Shown here piece by piece: positions 52,301-62,371 of a stretch of 64,000 bases of DNA. Each line of letters starts with the position of its first letter. The first letter of the stretch is position 1. Made by a program: the position numbers and the translations under genes. The stretch spans positions 1,178,001 through 1,242,000 of the forward strand of contig NZ_CP106736.1 of assembly GCF_030035605.1 (NCBI RefSeq), read 5' to 3'. A model generated the notes under the pieces. The model was not told the DNA's origin. It saw nothing but the letters and a program-made list of their open reading frames with translations, and searched no databases. Source of the DNA: Silvimonas soli. GTDB lineage: Bacteria > Pseudomonadota > Gammaproteobacteria > Burkholderiales > Chitinibacteraceae.

Positions 52301-55300
52301 TGCCCGTTACCACTGGGGTGCCGCCTGCCGCCAGCGAGATCACTTGCGGCGCCAGCGTGGTAGCCGGGGTCGGCGTATGGTTGTCGGTCAGGCCATTAAG
52401 CAGGTTCTGAGCGTTGATCTTGATGGTATCGGCACTGATGGCACCGGTGTTCTGGATGTTCTGCACCGTGCCGCTGAGGGTGTTGCCGGCCTGGATCAAT
52501 GCATCCTGCGTGCCCTGCACGATCGTGCCGTAGGTCTGGTGCGTTTTGTCTTTGGAGAACCAGCTGGTTTCCTGCACCCACTGGCCGCGCCATTGCTCGG
52601 TCAGCATTACCGTCTGATTCAGCACGTCACCACTGATATTCAGCTGGGCATTGTTGCCTGCGGTGATGGCGCTGCCGATGTTGGAGAGTGAACTGCCGGT
52701 CAGGCTCAGGTCATGCCCGGCCTGGATAAGCGACGGGTCACCCGCTGCATTCAAAATATCCGCCGAGCAATTGCTGCCTTTGTAGGTACTGGCGCCTGGG
52801 TTGCAACCCCCAATGGGGTCAGTATTGCCATAGCTCACATGCGTGCTGACCGGTGCCTGCACCTGGTTGATGATCTTGCCAGCTTTGATCGTGACATCGC
52901 CACCAATCGAGGCAATGGTCCCGGAAGTGTTGGTCAGCGTGCCGGTGCTGGTGATGCCCAGATTGCCCAGGGCGATCAGGTTGGCGTGGGTATTGTCTAC
53001 CGTGTCAGCAGTAATCTGGATGTCGCCACCGACGGTGACGTTGGCGCGGCTTTCCGTATAGCTGAAGCTTTGGACACGCGCGTCAACCTCGCCCTTGCAG
53101 GTTTTGGCGCCGGCAACACAACCTTTGGTGGTAGTCAGCGTTTGCTGGTAATAGCCTTCGTTGGTGAAATTGGCCCCTGTGACGGTGAGATTGTTGCCGA
53201 CGGTCACCGTGGCTGAATTCTGGAATGAACCATTTACATACATGTTGCCCTGTGCACCCACAATTCCGCCAAAGCCTGCGGAGGTCGAGGTGTACGTATC
53301 ACTTCCCGGGTGGGCGGCACTGAATGTGCTGCTGCCCCATATGTCGGCACTGGATTGATTGCTCAGCGTATTGGACTGAGCGTTGTAGGCATTCACAAAG
53401 TTGTTCAGCGCGGTCTGGTCAACTGAATAGGTCACCGTAGTATTCACTGGTGCCGTATTCGCATTATTCAGATTGCCATTGATGGTCAGATTGCTGCCAG
53501 AAACAATCTTGCTATCGATATTGGTGACGTTACTGTTCAGCGTCATATTGCCACCACTGCTGATCACTCCCTGCGTCCCGGCAGTTTGCGTGACGGTGGT
53601 GACATCAACAGAAGGCAACGCAAAGCGGTAGGTGTTTCCGCTTGGTGCGAGTTGCTGCATTTCAGTGCTGTTGTCGCTGGAATCGCTGACAATCTGATCG
53701 GCCACGGAATAGCCCGCGACACCCGAGCCATACTGCGCTGCGCTGCCAATGGTTTCGTTCGAAGTATTGAAGTGGCCCGTCTCGAAGTTACAGCCATTGT
53801 TGCAGGTCGGTTTTGAGGTATAGCTGCTGATGTAAGTGCCGACCACCGTTTCATTCAGAACCTTCTGGACATAGGGGTTCGAAAAATCACTGGTTGTGGT
53901 GGTCGTGGTGGATGTTGACGTACCGGAAGCCTGGTTCAGGATCGACGAAGCAGTAATCGTCATCGCACCGGCAGAGGTAATGGTGCCGGCGGTATTGGTG
54001 AGCCCGTAACCGCCGATGGCGATGCCCATATCGCCGGAAGACTGGATATGGCCAAAGCTGTTGTCAACAGAACCGCCGTTGATATTCAGATTACCGGTTG
54101 CGCTGACTGTGCCGCCATTCTGGTTGTTCAGGGCGCCTTCATTCAGTGTTACCGATCCGGTGCACGGTCCTGTGGCGTTATAGCAACTTGCAATAATTGA
54201 ACCGTTATTGCTGTTATCGACCGTCCCCGCGGCATTGATGGTGACATTGTTGGCAGCCTGAATCTTGCCGTTTTCATTGGCCAGATTGCCTACACCGTTC
54301 AGCTGCACGTTTTGAACTGCCTCGAGCGTGCCACTGTTGTTATTAAGCGTGCCGCCGTTGGTATTGGTCGTTAGTGTGTTGTCGGCATGCAAGGTGCCGG
54401 AGTTGGTCAGCGACGTTCCGTTCAGACTGAGATTGGTCGCGGCCAGATAGGCGTTGTTGTTCAGGCTGCCAGAGGCATTCACGGTGAGATTTTGTGCCAC
54501 GGAAGCACTGTTGCTGGCTGTACCCCAGCTGTTGTTGAAGCTGCCGACGTTCAAGGTAACGGTGTTGCTCCCCGCCAGCCAGTTGCTGTCGCGGGTGAAG
54601 TTGCCGGCGTAAATGGTCAGCGAGCCGGGCTGGTTGCCGCCGCTGTCTACGCTGTTACCAATGTTGCCCACCTGGCCGGATGCCGTATCCAGGTTCTGCC
54701 CTTGCAGATTAAGGGTGACATTACCGAGGGCGCCAATACTGCCGCCCTGGTTGTTGAACCGGGTAGTGGGCAGGCTGACGCCGGTTGCGCCAATGCGGGC
54801 AAGTGCGGCAGACTGGTCTGCCACGGTCAGGGTCAGACCGGACTGCGCGCCAATCGAACCATTGTTGTTGCCAGTCAGCGCTTCCACATTCAGCGTGACA
54901 TTCCCTGCCGTATAGAAACTGCCGCCATTGTTGTTCAATGTACCGGCGGTCACGTTCAGGTTGGCCCCTGAGAGCATCCCGGCGTTGGTGAGGCTGCCGG
55001 TGGTGATATCCAGATCTCCGCCCGACAACATGCTGGCGCCACTCTGGTTGGTCAGGCTACCCGACGCTGTGGTCAGTGTTTTGGCAACGGCCAGGAGATT
55101 GCTGTTGCTGATTGTGCCGCCCGCATTCAGCGTGGCATTGCCTTTCACCAGTTGGCCATTGGCAGACAAACCGGTCAGTGAGTCATTTGCCAGCGTCAGA
55201 TTGCTGGTAGCGCTGGCATAAAGGTCACCCGTCACCGACAGGTAATGGGTGGTGATATTCGAACCGGTCAGGCTGACGTTATTGCCTGCAATCACGTCAC

Positions 55301-58300
55301 CCGCGTCGACTGTGCCGGGAGAGGTCACTGTCAGGTTGCCGGAGGTGTTGATTGCGCCCTTGTTCTGCAACCCGCCGACATTGAGGGTGGCGTCGCCCAC
55401 TGCAAACACACCTTGGGCCAGTGTCGCCTGCCCAGCCGAATTCAGGGTGACACCGGTGCCACCGTAAACGGTGCCAGTGGTGCTCAATGTGCCGTGGTCG
55501 GCAGAAATGGCCAGTGCGCCATACACACTGCCGATATCGCCATTGATGCTGGCATTGTTGCCGGCATGTATCGTCACGTTCTGCGCACCACCGATCGTGC
55601 CATTCAGCGCAACGCTGCCTGAACCAGTGATCTGGATTGCGCCGCTGGTGGTGGCAATCTGGCCCAGGGCGACATTCGCGCCGTTCGCTGTAAATTGCCC
55701 GGCGCTTTGCACCGTGCCGGTGTTGTTGATATCTGCAACGGCATTGAGAGACGTCGTGCCGGCACTGGCAAGGGTGCCGCTGCCGCTGATGCCGCCAGCC
55801 GAAATCAGCGTGACATTGTTGCCGCCAACCGCCGCGTTGTTGATCAGATTCCCTTGAGTGGTGGTAATCGCCACATTGTTGTTGGCGGTGATGCTGCCGT
55901 TGAAAGCGGCACTGGCACCTGTGGCATTCAGATTGCCCGCTACCGCCAGGTTACCGTTACTGCCCACCTGCTTGCCAGCTGTAAGGGTCACCGTGCCAGT
56001 CGTATCACCGTTCTGTACCACCTGGGTATCCCCGCCCAGGATCAGGTTACCCCCTGCGCTGGCGTTGAGGGTACCGCCTGTGCTCAGTAGCCCGGCAGTC
56101 GTCAGATCGCCCGCGCTGGCTTTGAGCAGCGTATTGCCCACCACCCCGGTTGCAGTACCCAGGGCCAGATTATTGCCTGCGCTGATGCTGGCATCCGAAC
56201 CCGTGTACAACTGGCCTTGTGCCGTGAAGTTCTGACCGGCTTGCGCTTGCAGCACGCCCTGGATCAGCACATCACCCGCATGGGTAATACTGCCACCTGT
56301 TGTTTCGGCGAGTTTGCCGGTCGCATTGATCGCTGCGGTTTGCAGATTGCCTGATGTGGCGGTGATGGCGATGTCACTGGTGCTATCCAGTTCACCGCTA
56401 ATTGCGGCATTCCCGCCCGCCTGCAGTTGCACGTTGGTGGCAGCCAGACCGGCGGCACTGACGTTACCCTGGCGCGCATACAGTTGCGCCTGACCGAGGA
56501 TGTTGGCATCGCCCCCCAGGGTGAGATTCTTTGCCGCGTCCAGCAGCACATCGGCACCCGTGTTCACGGTGCCACCGATCTGCAAGCCACCCAGGCTGGT
56601 TGCTGTCAACGCCCCAGGGCCGCTGATAGCGCCACCCACGGACATATCGCTGGCAGAAGTCAGTGTTGCCGTTTGCTGATACTGCAGGTCGCCACCAATA
56701 CCGAGTTTGCCGTTGGTGCTGGCCAGTTGTGTCTGCCCGGATACTGCAATTGTTTTGGCAACCGCCAGGTCGCCGGCACTCTGGATAGTGGTATCCCCCA
56801 TCACCCCGATATTGCCGCCCAGATTGACCGAGCCGGCTTGTGCAAGAAGCTTGCCGCCGACGATGACATCGCCATTGCCGGTCCAGGCTTGTGCGGCATT
56901 GATGATCAAATCCTGTTGCGTCACCACACCCTGACCAAAGTTCATATTGGCCGACTGGAACGATGCGGTTTGCGCCACGATGACGTTGCTGGCCGAAAAA
57001 TCCCCGCCCGCCGTGGCATTCAGCGCGCCACCAATCTGGGCAGGGCCAGCCAGGGTCAGGCCATTACCAGCGTTCAACGTTGCATTGCCAATGGTATTGA
57101 CAGCGCCCAGCCCCAGGTTCTGCCCCGCTGCGGCGTTGAAATCACCACCGGCGTTGGCGGTACCGGTAAAGGTAGTGCTGCCCGGTGTGGTCAGCGTCAA
57201 ATTGCTGCCGGCGGTGATCGTGCCGGTACCTGCCAGCGACTGACCGCTGATACCCAGCAGGTTGTTGGCAATCACCGTGCCATTGACTGAAGTGGTTTGT
57301 GCAGTGGAGAGCAGATCAACATTACGACCTGCATTGACCGAGCCATCGACACTGACATTGCCCGTGCCGTGCAAGGAGACATCATTGACAGCGGCAATAC
57401 TGCCGGTGCTGCCAACGGCCAGATTCTGGCCAGCCTGCAAGATCACCTCGGTATTGCTGGCCAGCGCACCATTCACCAGCAAATTACCGGCAGTGGTCAC
57501 CCCAATATTCGAGCCACTCTGGATAGAACCACCCAAGGTGGCGTTGCCGGCTTGTGCCAGCAACTGCATCTGGTTGTTGCTGATCAGCGTGCCGGAGGTG
57601 GTCAGATTGGTGGCGGCAGTGATGCTCAAGTCGGTATTGGCACCCGCATTGCCTTGTACATTCACTGCGCCATTGCTGGAGGTAATCTGCAAGGCCGCAC
57701 CAGACAGCGTGGTACCACCCAACGTCAGATCACCGCCCGAGGTCAGCGTGGTTTGCGCACCGCTGCTCAGACTGCCAGTGTTACTCAGGGTATTGGCAGC
57801 ATGCAGATCGAGGTTGCCGTTGGCGCCCGCCGATCCAGTCAAGGCCAGGCTATCCCCCGCCCCGACCACCAGGTCATTTTGTGCCAGCAACGCACCAGCT
57901 ACCGTCACGGTTTTTCCGGCGTTGACGGTCACATTGGTGTTGCCCACCACAGCGCCGCCAATACTGGCATTGCCCGCAGCAGTCAGTTGCGTAGCGCCAC
58001 CCACGGCCAGTTGGCCGTCAACACGGATGTCCCCCCGCCCGGTGGTGAGCGTGGTGTCACCAGCCAGATTGGTCTGGCTGTTACTTTGCAACGAGATGTC
58101 CTGCAAGGCATTGACAGTCAGCTTGCCGTTGCCGGTCAGGTTGCCCAGCGCATTGACACTGCCTTGCTGCGAGGTCAGCGCCACATCGCCCACGATAATG
58201 CTGGTACCGCCAAGCGTCTGGTCGCCAGTGCTGGTCACCGTCAAGGCACCTGGTGTTTGCAGACTGTTGGCAAGCAACGTGCTGCCGGATTGCAATGCAA

Positions 58301-61300
58301 TGCCATTGGCGGCATAGGTGGACCCGCTCAACGTCAATGGCCCACCCGATGTGGCCTGAAGCGTGCCCCCAATCTGCAGATTGCCCGACTGGTTCAGTTG
58401 TCCGGTCGCAATGAACTTGGCGTCACTCACGGTGGTCACTGTGCCTTGCGTGACCAAATCACCACCACTGGTCAAGCTGGCTGTATCGCCAGCGGCAAAC
58501 CCGCCATTCAGCGTCAGGTTACCGCTGCTGGTGATCGTCAATGCCTGTTGCGACTGGATTGCACCACCGGCCAGTACGTTGCCGTTGCTACTGTTGATCT
58601 GTGTGGTACCACTGCTGGTCAAACCGTTGGCCAGGTTGATATCCCCCACCGCCCCAAGCCCGGTATTACCCAACACGACCAGGTTGCCATTCAGCTGGGT
58701 TGAACCGGTCGTGGCGGCCAGATTGCCCCCAAGAACCAGCACGTCGCCAGCGGAACCCCATTGCCCCTGGGTGTTGATCTGTACGTTCTGGTTAAACACA
58801 CCGCCCTGCAGCATCTGCAATGATGCCGCAGTCAATTGTGCAGACTGGCCGACCGCCAGCGGACCGCCAATGACGGCGTCACCCGAACTGGTCAGGCCCA
58901 GCGCACCGGCAACCTGGGTCGGGCCAGTCAGCGTGGTGTTGCCGCCAGCGTTCAGACTGGCGTTACCACCGACGGCCAGTGAACCCAGCGACATGTCACC
59001 GGTAGTGGTCGCATTGAGATTGCCGGCAGCCTGGCTGGCACCGGCGAAATTGCTGCTAGCCGCAGTGATCGTCAGATCTTGCTGGCTGACCAGCGCACCC
59101 TGGCCTGCCAGTGATTGTGTCGCCGCGACATTCAGACCAGTGGTGGCGGATGCGGTACCGTCCACATTGACGCTACCCTGAGTGGCAATCAACGATTGTT
59201 TGCCACCTGCCGCACTGGTGCCCTCAATGGCAACCAGTTGGCCGCCGGTCGCAGTCAGATCACCCACTGCGGCCAGCGAACCCGTTACCGCCAGCACATT
59301 GCCAGCATTCAGCGTAACAGCCTGATTGCCGCCAACCTGACCACTGACCACCACATTGTTACCCGCACTGCCGCTCAATTGACCGTTGGCCTGCAGCGTA
59401 CCGCCCAGGCCAATACTCCCCTGCACCGCTTGCAGGTTGGTATCTGCACCGGTTGAAATCTGGCCGGTCGAGACCAGGTTCTGGCCCGCTTTGGCGTTCA
59501 GCGAGCCATTCACGCCCAGTGCGTTGGTAATACTGATATTGCCACCGGCATTCAGCCCGAGATCGCCACCCGACTGTGCCGCGGCGTTGAAGGAGATATC
59601 AGTTCCGGCATTCAGGCTGGCCGTTTTGGCACTACTCAGATTACTGTTGAGCGTAATGCTGCCAGCCGTGGCAGTGATCGAGGTATTGCCAAGGCCAACA
59701 ATCTGGCCGTACGTAGTGGTATCGGCCTGCGAGGTGGTTGCAATATCACCCTGCACCAACAGGTTGTTGATCAGCAACGCATTGCCGGAGTTGAGCGTGG
59801 CATTGCCCAGCACGTAGGTCGTGCCGTCCAGCCCCTGCACACCAGTACTGGTTTGCAGCAGATTGCCGCCAACCTGCAAACCATCCTGATGCAGGATGGT
59901 GGAAGATGACTGCAGGGTGGCATCAGACTGAAATACCACGCTGCCCGAGGTGGTCAGTGGTCCGCCGGATGTCAATGTGGCGGTCTGGCCTGCCGAGGTC
60001 TGCCCGGCCAGCGTGAGCGCACCCTGGGCATTGATGCTCATCGTGCCGCCGGTCAAGGTTGCCGAAGACACATTCGTATCTTTGCCGGACTGCACAGTGG
60101 CGTTGCCATACGCCAGCAGTACTTGCGAATTGATGTTCTGTGCAGCGGTCAGGTTCAGGTCACCGCCGGTTTCTGCACCGGCAACCGTCACCGAACCGGT
60201 CTGCGCATTCACGCTCAGGCCCTGGTTGCCAATCAATACGCCAGAGCCGGTAATATCCGTCGCAGCCGTGACTGCGCTCTTGCCATAGGCCGCTGCCTCG
60301 CCATCCACATTGACCGTGCTTTGCAGCGAACTCAGGCCCAGGTTGCCCCCAGCAATGGCGTTGCCATGAATATCTACCTTGCCCGTCGTGGCCTGCCCCA
60401 GCATGTCAGCCTGGGCCAGCAAGGTGCCGGATACCGTGAGATCACGATTCGCCGTCAGCGTAGCGTTCGTACCTGCTCCCACCTGCCCGGAAACCAGAAT
60501 GTCCTGACCAGCTGTGACGCTCACCGCTTGATTCGCCCCCAACTGGCCGTCAACCGTGACATTGCCAATGGTGGTCTGCAGGCTGGTCGCCCCGGTGGTA
60601 TTCACTGTTCCGCTGATATCGATGGCGCGATTGGCGGTGACGGTGATGGCGTCGTTAGTCGCTGTGGTACCTTGCAGATAGACTGAACCCGCAGTTGACG
60701 TCAGTGTGCTGGTCCCACCAATCTTGTTCTGGCCAGTCAGCGTCAAATCGCCGCCAGAACTGGCGGTGAGCGCAGCAACAGCGGTGAGATTGGTGGCATT
60801 TAGTGCACCGACGCTGCTCAGGTTCATCGCCTGATTGGCAGTGGCACCGGTATTGAAGGTCAGATTGCCACCGGCAGTTGCAGACAAATTGCCTCCCGCC
60901 TGCACGGCAGCGGCATGAGTCATGTCGCTGCCGGAGGTCAAGGTGACATTACCCAGCGCGGTCAACGCGTCATTGGTCGTCAGCACCCCGCCGGCGGCTA
61001 CGTGCAAATCCCCGCCCGATTCAACCGTGCGGGCAGTGGTGACATCGCCGTTGGCATTGAGGCTCACGCCCTGCAGACCGAGCAAGTCCCCGCTCACCGT
61101 TTGCGTACCGACGGCATTGATGGTCAGTTGCTGGGTGGAATAGGCCTGGCCGACATGCACGTCACCATTGCTGGAAATGGTCAGATCCCCACCCGATGCG
61201 GCCAGATCGCCATCCGTACGCACGCCAAGACCTTGCGTGGTGGCAATGATCTTGATCTGTCCGGCTGTCATCGCGCCAAAAACACTCGCATCGATGGCAA

Positions 61301-62267
61301 AGCCGGTACTGGTAGAGGTCACCGCGCCTGCAGTATTGGCCAAGCCATTCGACTGCACCGCAAAATCGCTGCCCGCCGTACCGGTACCACTGGCCACCGG
61401 CAATACCAGTTGCTGACCACTAATGATGTTCAACTGGCCATTCGATTGCACCGCAGAGGCCATCCCTACCGATTCGGCGATCAGGTCGATGCGGTCCAGC
61501 GAGCCTTCCAGCCCCAGCCCGGTGACATCCACCCGCCCGCTGCGCACGTCAAAGCCAGTGGCCGCAGCCTGGTCAAAATTGCTGGTCCGGTTGCCATTGC
61601 TGTCCAGGAAAACCGGACTACCCGTAGTCAAGGTCAGATGCGGGGTATTGATGAAGGAGCAACCATCGCAGGTCACCCCATTGGGGTTGGCGATGACTAC
61701 ATCCGCATGATCACCAAAGACTTCCAGCGAGCCGTTCAAACGCGTGGCAAAAGCACTGTTACTGACCTGATTGATAATCAGGCTGGCTGAGCGGCCATTG
61801 AAGTTGGGATTGGCAGTAACATTGCCACCCAGCATGGAACCGCCATTGACCAGACTGTTATTCAGAATCAGCCCGACCGGATCGACGTTGAACTGCTGAT
61901 ACTGGTTCAGTGAAATACCGTTGGCATTCGGCGCAGTGATGTTGACGACAGGTACGGGTGTATCAGTGCCAGTGGTCTGGGTAATCCCGGGCTGAAAGCG
62001 GATCGGCGCCAGTGGATCAACAATCGGTGCGGCTTCGGCGCTGTTCCAGCCCATGCTGAAACCGCTGGCCTGATCAAAACTGACTTTGATTGGCGCAAAC
62101 GCCACGGTCAGGATCAACGCGTAAACCAGCGCGCGTTGCCACCACCGCAGCGGAGTCGCTTTGGGGGCTAGCAAATGCACGATGGCCGGATCGACAAAGC
62201 GCCATTTCGCGCCAGCCGGGACCGAAGTCGCCAGCCGGTATTGCAATGCACGGTTGTCATTACGCAT
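49386..62267 (-). CDS. cdiA: CdiA-type filamentous haemagglutinin / contact-dependent toxin exoprotein
   Basis: 4293 residues from ATG 62267 (AGGA ribosome site eight bases upstream; a TTG 24 bases earlier is less likely). An extended signal region (about 1-79, with LVYALILTVAFAPI) leads to the TPS secretion domain (about 85-330), with NPNG at 194-197 followed by VTCDGCSF. About 2000 residues of short FHA-type beta-helix repeats follow, then a second repeat zone, a DUF637-like pretoxin stem (about 3320-3825) with a hydrophobic VVVMIAAIVIAVLTYGAA segment, and an EVQNN variant of the VENN motif. The last 125 residues (TVFRVQGGVMPNASKTLI to ENAIPGSGKVQ) form the toxin, of unknown activity. It would be exported by the CdiB-type partner and delivered to neighbouring cells. 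Confidence 0.93.
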   Translation of the reverse strand: MRNDNRALQYRLATSVPAGAKWRFVDPAIVHLLAPKATPLRWWQRALVYALILTVAFAPIKVSFDQASGFSMGWNSAEAAPIVDPLAPIRFQPGITQTTGTDTPVPVVNITAPNANGISLNQYQQFNVDPVGLILNNSLVNGGSMLGGNVTANPNFNGRSASLIINQVSNSAFATRLNGSLEVFGDHADVVIANPNGVTCDGCSFINTPHLTLTTGSPVFLDSNGNRTSNFDQAAATGFDVRSGRVDVTGLGLEGSLDRIDLIAESVGMASAVQSNGQLNIISGQQLVLPVASGTGTAGSDFAVQSNGLANTAGAVTSTSTGFAIDASVFGAMTAGQIKIIATTQGLGVRTDGDLAASGGDLTISSNGDVHVGQAYSTQQLTINAVGTQTVSGDLLGLQGVSLNANGDVTTARTVESGGDLHVAAGGVLTTNDALTALGNVTLTSGSDMTHAAAVQAGGNLSATAGGNLTFNTGATANQAMNLSSVGALNATNLTAVAALTASSGGDLTLTGQNKIGGTSTLTSTAGSVYLQGTTATNDAITVTANRAIDISGTVNTTGATSLQTTIGNVTVDGQLGANQAVSVTAGQDILVSGQVGAGTNATLTANRDLTVSGTLLAQADMLGQATTGKVDIHGNAIAGGNLGLSSLQSTVNVDGEAAAYGKSAVTAATDITGSGVLIGNQGLSVNAQTGSVTVAGAETGGDLNLTAAQNINSQVLLAYGNATVQSGKDTNVSSATLTGGTMSINAQGALTLAGQTSAGQTATLTSGGPLTTSGSVVFQSDATLQSSSTILHQDGLQVGGNLLQTSTGVQGLDGTTYVLGNATLNSGNALLINNLLVQGDIATTSQADTTTYGQIVGLGNTSITATAGSITLNSNLSSAKTASLNAGTDISFNAAAQSGGDLGLNAGGNISITNALGVNGSLNAKAGQNLVSTGQISTGADTNLQAVQGSIGLGGTLQANGQLSGSAGNNVVVSGQVGGNQAVTLNAGNVLAVTGSLAAVGDLTATGGQLVAIEGTSAAGGKQSLIATQGSVNVDGTASATTGLNVAATQSLAGQGALVSQQDLTITAASSNFAGASQAAGNLNATTTGDMSLGSLAVGGNASLNAGGNTTLTGPTQVAGALGLTSSGDAVIGGPLAVGQSAQLTAASLQMLQGGVFNQNVQINTQGQWGSAGDVLVLGGNLAATTGSTQLNGNLVVLGNTGLGAVGDINLANGLTSSGTTQINSSNGNVLAGGAIQSQQALTITSSGNLTLNGGFAAGDTASLTSGGDLVTQGTVTTVSDAKFIATGQLNQSGNLQIGGTLQATSGGPLTLSGSTYAANGIALQSGSTLLANSLQTPGALTVTSTGDQTLGGTSIIVGDVALTSQQGSVNALGNLTGNGKLTVNALQDISLQSNSQTNLAGDTTLTTGRGDIRVDGQLAVGGATQLTAAGNASIGGAVVGNTNVTVNAGKTVTVAGALLAQNDLVVGAGDSLALTGSAGANGNLDLHAANTLSNTGSLSSGAQTTLTSGGDLTLGGTTLSGAALQITSSNGAVNVQGNAGANTDLSITAATNLTTSGTLISNNQMQLLAQAGNATLGGSIQSGSNIGVTTAGNLLVNGALASNTEVILQAGQNLAVGSTGSIAAVNDVSLHGTGNVSVDGSVNAGRNVDLLSTAQTTSVNGTVIANNLLGISGQSLAGTGTITAGSNLTLTTPGSTTFTGTANAGGDFNAAAGQNLGLGAVNTIGNATLNAGNGLTLAGPAQIGGALNATAGGDFSASNVIVAQTASFQSANMNFGQGVVTQQDLIINAAQAWTGNGDVIVGGKLLAQAGSVNLGGNIGVMGDTTIQSAGDLAVAKTIAVSGQTQLASTNGKLGIGGDLQYQQTATLTSASDMSVGGAISGPGALTATSLGGLQIGGTVNTGADVLLDAAKNLTLGGDANILGQAQLYARQGNVSAAGLAATNVQLQAGGNAAISGELDSTSDIAITATSGNLQTAAINATGKLAETTGGSITHAGDVLIQGVLQAQAGQNFTAQGQLYTGSDASISAGNNLALGTATGVVGNTLLKASAGDLTTAGLLSTGGTLNASAGGNLILGGDTQVVQNGDTTGTVTLTAGKQVGSNGNLAVAGNLNATGASAAFNGSITANNNVAITTTQGNLINNAAVGGNNVTLISAGGISGSGTLASAGTTSLNAVADINNTGTVQSAGQFTANGANVALGQIATTSGAIQITGSGSVALNGTIGGAQNVTIHAGNNASINGDIGSVYGALAISADHGTLSTTGTVYGGTGVTLNSAGQATLAQGVFAVGDATLNVGGLQNKGAINTSGNLTVTSPGTVDAGDVIAGNNVSLTGSNITTHYLSVTGDLYASATSNLTLANDSLTGLSANGQLVKGNATLNAGGTISNSNLLAVAKTLTTASGSLTNQSGASMLSGGDLDITTGSLTNAGMLSGANLNVTAGTLNNNGGSFYTAGNVTLNVEALTGNNNGSIGAQSGLTLTVADQSAALARIGATGVSLPTTRFNNQGGSIGALGNVTLNLQGQNLDTASGQVGNIGNSVDSGGNQPGSLTIYAGNFTRDSNWLAGSNTVTLNVGSFNNSWGTASNSASVAQNLTVNASGSLNNNAYLAATNLSLNGTSLTNSGTLHADNTLTTNTNGGTLNNNSGTLEAVQNVQLNGVGNLANENGKIQAANNVTINAAGTVDNSNNGSIIASCYNATGPCTGSVTLNEGALNNQNGGTVSATGNLNINGGSVDNSFGHIQSSGDMGIAIGGYGLTNTAGTITSAGAMTITASSILNQASGTSTSTTTTTTSDFSNPYVQKVLNETVVGTYISSYTSKPTCNNGCNFETGHFNTSNETIGSAAQYGSGVAGYSVADQIVSDSSDNSTEMQQLAPSGNTYRFALPSVDVTTVTQTAGTQGVISSGGNMTLNSNVTNIDSKIVSGSNLTINGNLNNANTAPVNTTVTYSVDQTALNNFVNAYNAQSNTLSNQSSADIWGSSTFSAAHPGSDTYTSTSAGFGGIVGAQGNMYVNGSFQNSATVTVGNNLTVTGANFTNEGYYQQTLTTTKGCVAGAKTCKGEVDARVQSFSYTESRANVTVGGDIQITADTVDNTHANLIALGNLGITSTGTLTNTSGTIASIGGDVTIKAGKIINQVQAPVSTHVSYGNTDPIGGCNPGASTYKGSNCSADILNAAGDPSLIQAGHDLSLTGSSLSNIGSAITAGNNAQLNISGDVLNQTVMLTEQWRGQWVQETSWFSKDKTHQTYGTIVQGTQDALIQAGNTLSGTVQNIQNTGAISADTIKINAQNLLNGLTDNHTPTPATTLAPQVISLAAGGTPVVTGNTKPSAAKATITEPMSSGMAAAVVMGVAGAASTPTATSGVDVTYLKHNSGDDVLGGISAAVLVNNLPADLRPDSSVAFYADPVIEQQLLTQAALQQTGQAYFVNGLSADDQTKASVADQQKTILYKDAIAWAEANDVQLGTALTQDQIAGLTAPMLWYVEEAVPDPACAGLPNCGTVNVLMPQVYLPANDQLAKQEGGSITGNNVTLNLSGSLTNTGTIAASNDLNITASSITNEARSVDIGQSAYKEASGWLQVSGTQVQPGGFISGANVSLNTDAINSIGGTFQVTDPATGQVDAAKSAQLIQDLGAKLGINYTQTSVSDNINQSFIKDTSGPGPVVVMIAAIVIAVLTYGAASELVAAAAAAETGTTAVGLAATGSTFAAATATTTAGLANAAIAAGAAGMASTATSELLTTGKLDGDSILKAGLVGALTAGITGELGIGSVTGGGLNNLGTNLVNAGERSLISAGLDTAVYGTSFGTAFEQSLAANAGASLNGAIGDQFGSPPAGSVNWLADVGEHAVLGCAMGALSGGGCSSGAMGGATSSIIAQPLIDTLPGNNGPNGRLLTDSADMAIAGVVASVTGHDAATAMNQAQSEVQNNTDAHQAAINIQKVLDLHLNGQVVMLTDQNGNKTTATGYLLADPDGLGGNWQLSSNGAPASSNSSVVVNSGTTPTTAPAYSFGSSIHLDGDNSSTIQDPGTAFQQSVQQAQSNSSFGTRVLGTLQAVGGAAQVGAAGLAAAACPETGGLGCAAAAYLGMSGIDNLYAGTKTAYTGIAQSPLGAQILQGMGFSPEVANLLYGTTQLGATGFTAPLVETAAAGTINTVAKEANATSSAASVDATAESTSTVFRVQGGVMPNASKTLITLDTGGNPIIENGTLNISMGDSSHAQYFQSLRPGSTITSFEIPSWLDDFIQKNAIPQDFYRSNPLNQGGLAPKIVDITTPGNSYELPPPWAHWLQENAIPGSGKVQ
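50799..52306. repeat. Long direct repeat inside cdiA, right copy
   Basis: This is the counterpart of 45254-46765, in the same orientation, coding for CdiA residues about 3321-3823. The two copies lie 5.5 kb apart. Crossing over within them would exchange the toxin and immunity ends. Confidence 0.9.
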
Positions 62268-62371
62268 GTTCTGTTCCTGCTCGCAGCGCAAGGGAGGCCC
62301 TTGCTGTTGCGTTGCTCATTGATTTGTTGTGATTTGAGTTACTGCCCATCGCCCACTACGGGTGACCGGAA

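Noticed and set aside
53600..61800. Many plus-strand frames of 100-470 codons opposite cdiA
   Set aside because: The repetitive GC-rich cdiA repeats produce stop-free antisense frames; none shows a start signal or a family.
52900..62000. Possible CRISPR-like or tandem DNA repeats
   Set aside because: The periodicity is from FHA-type protein repeats; no exact DNA repeat with regular unique spacers is present.
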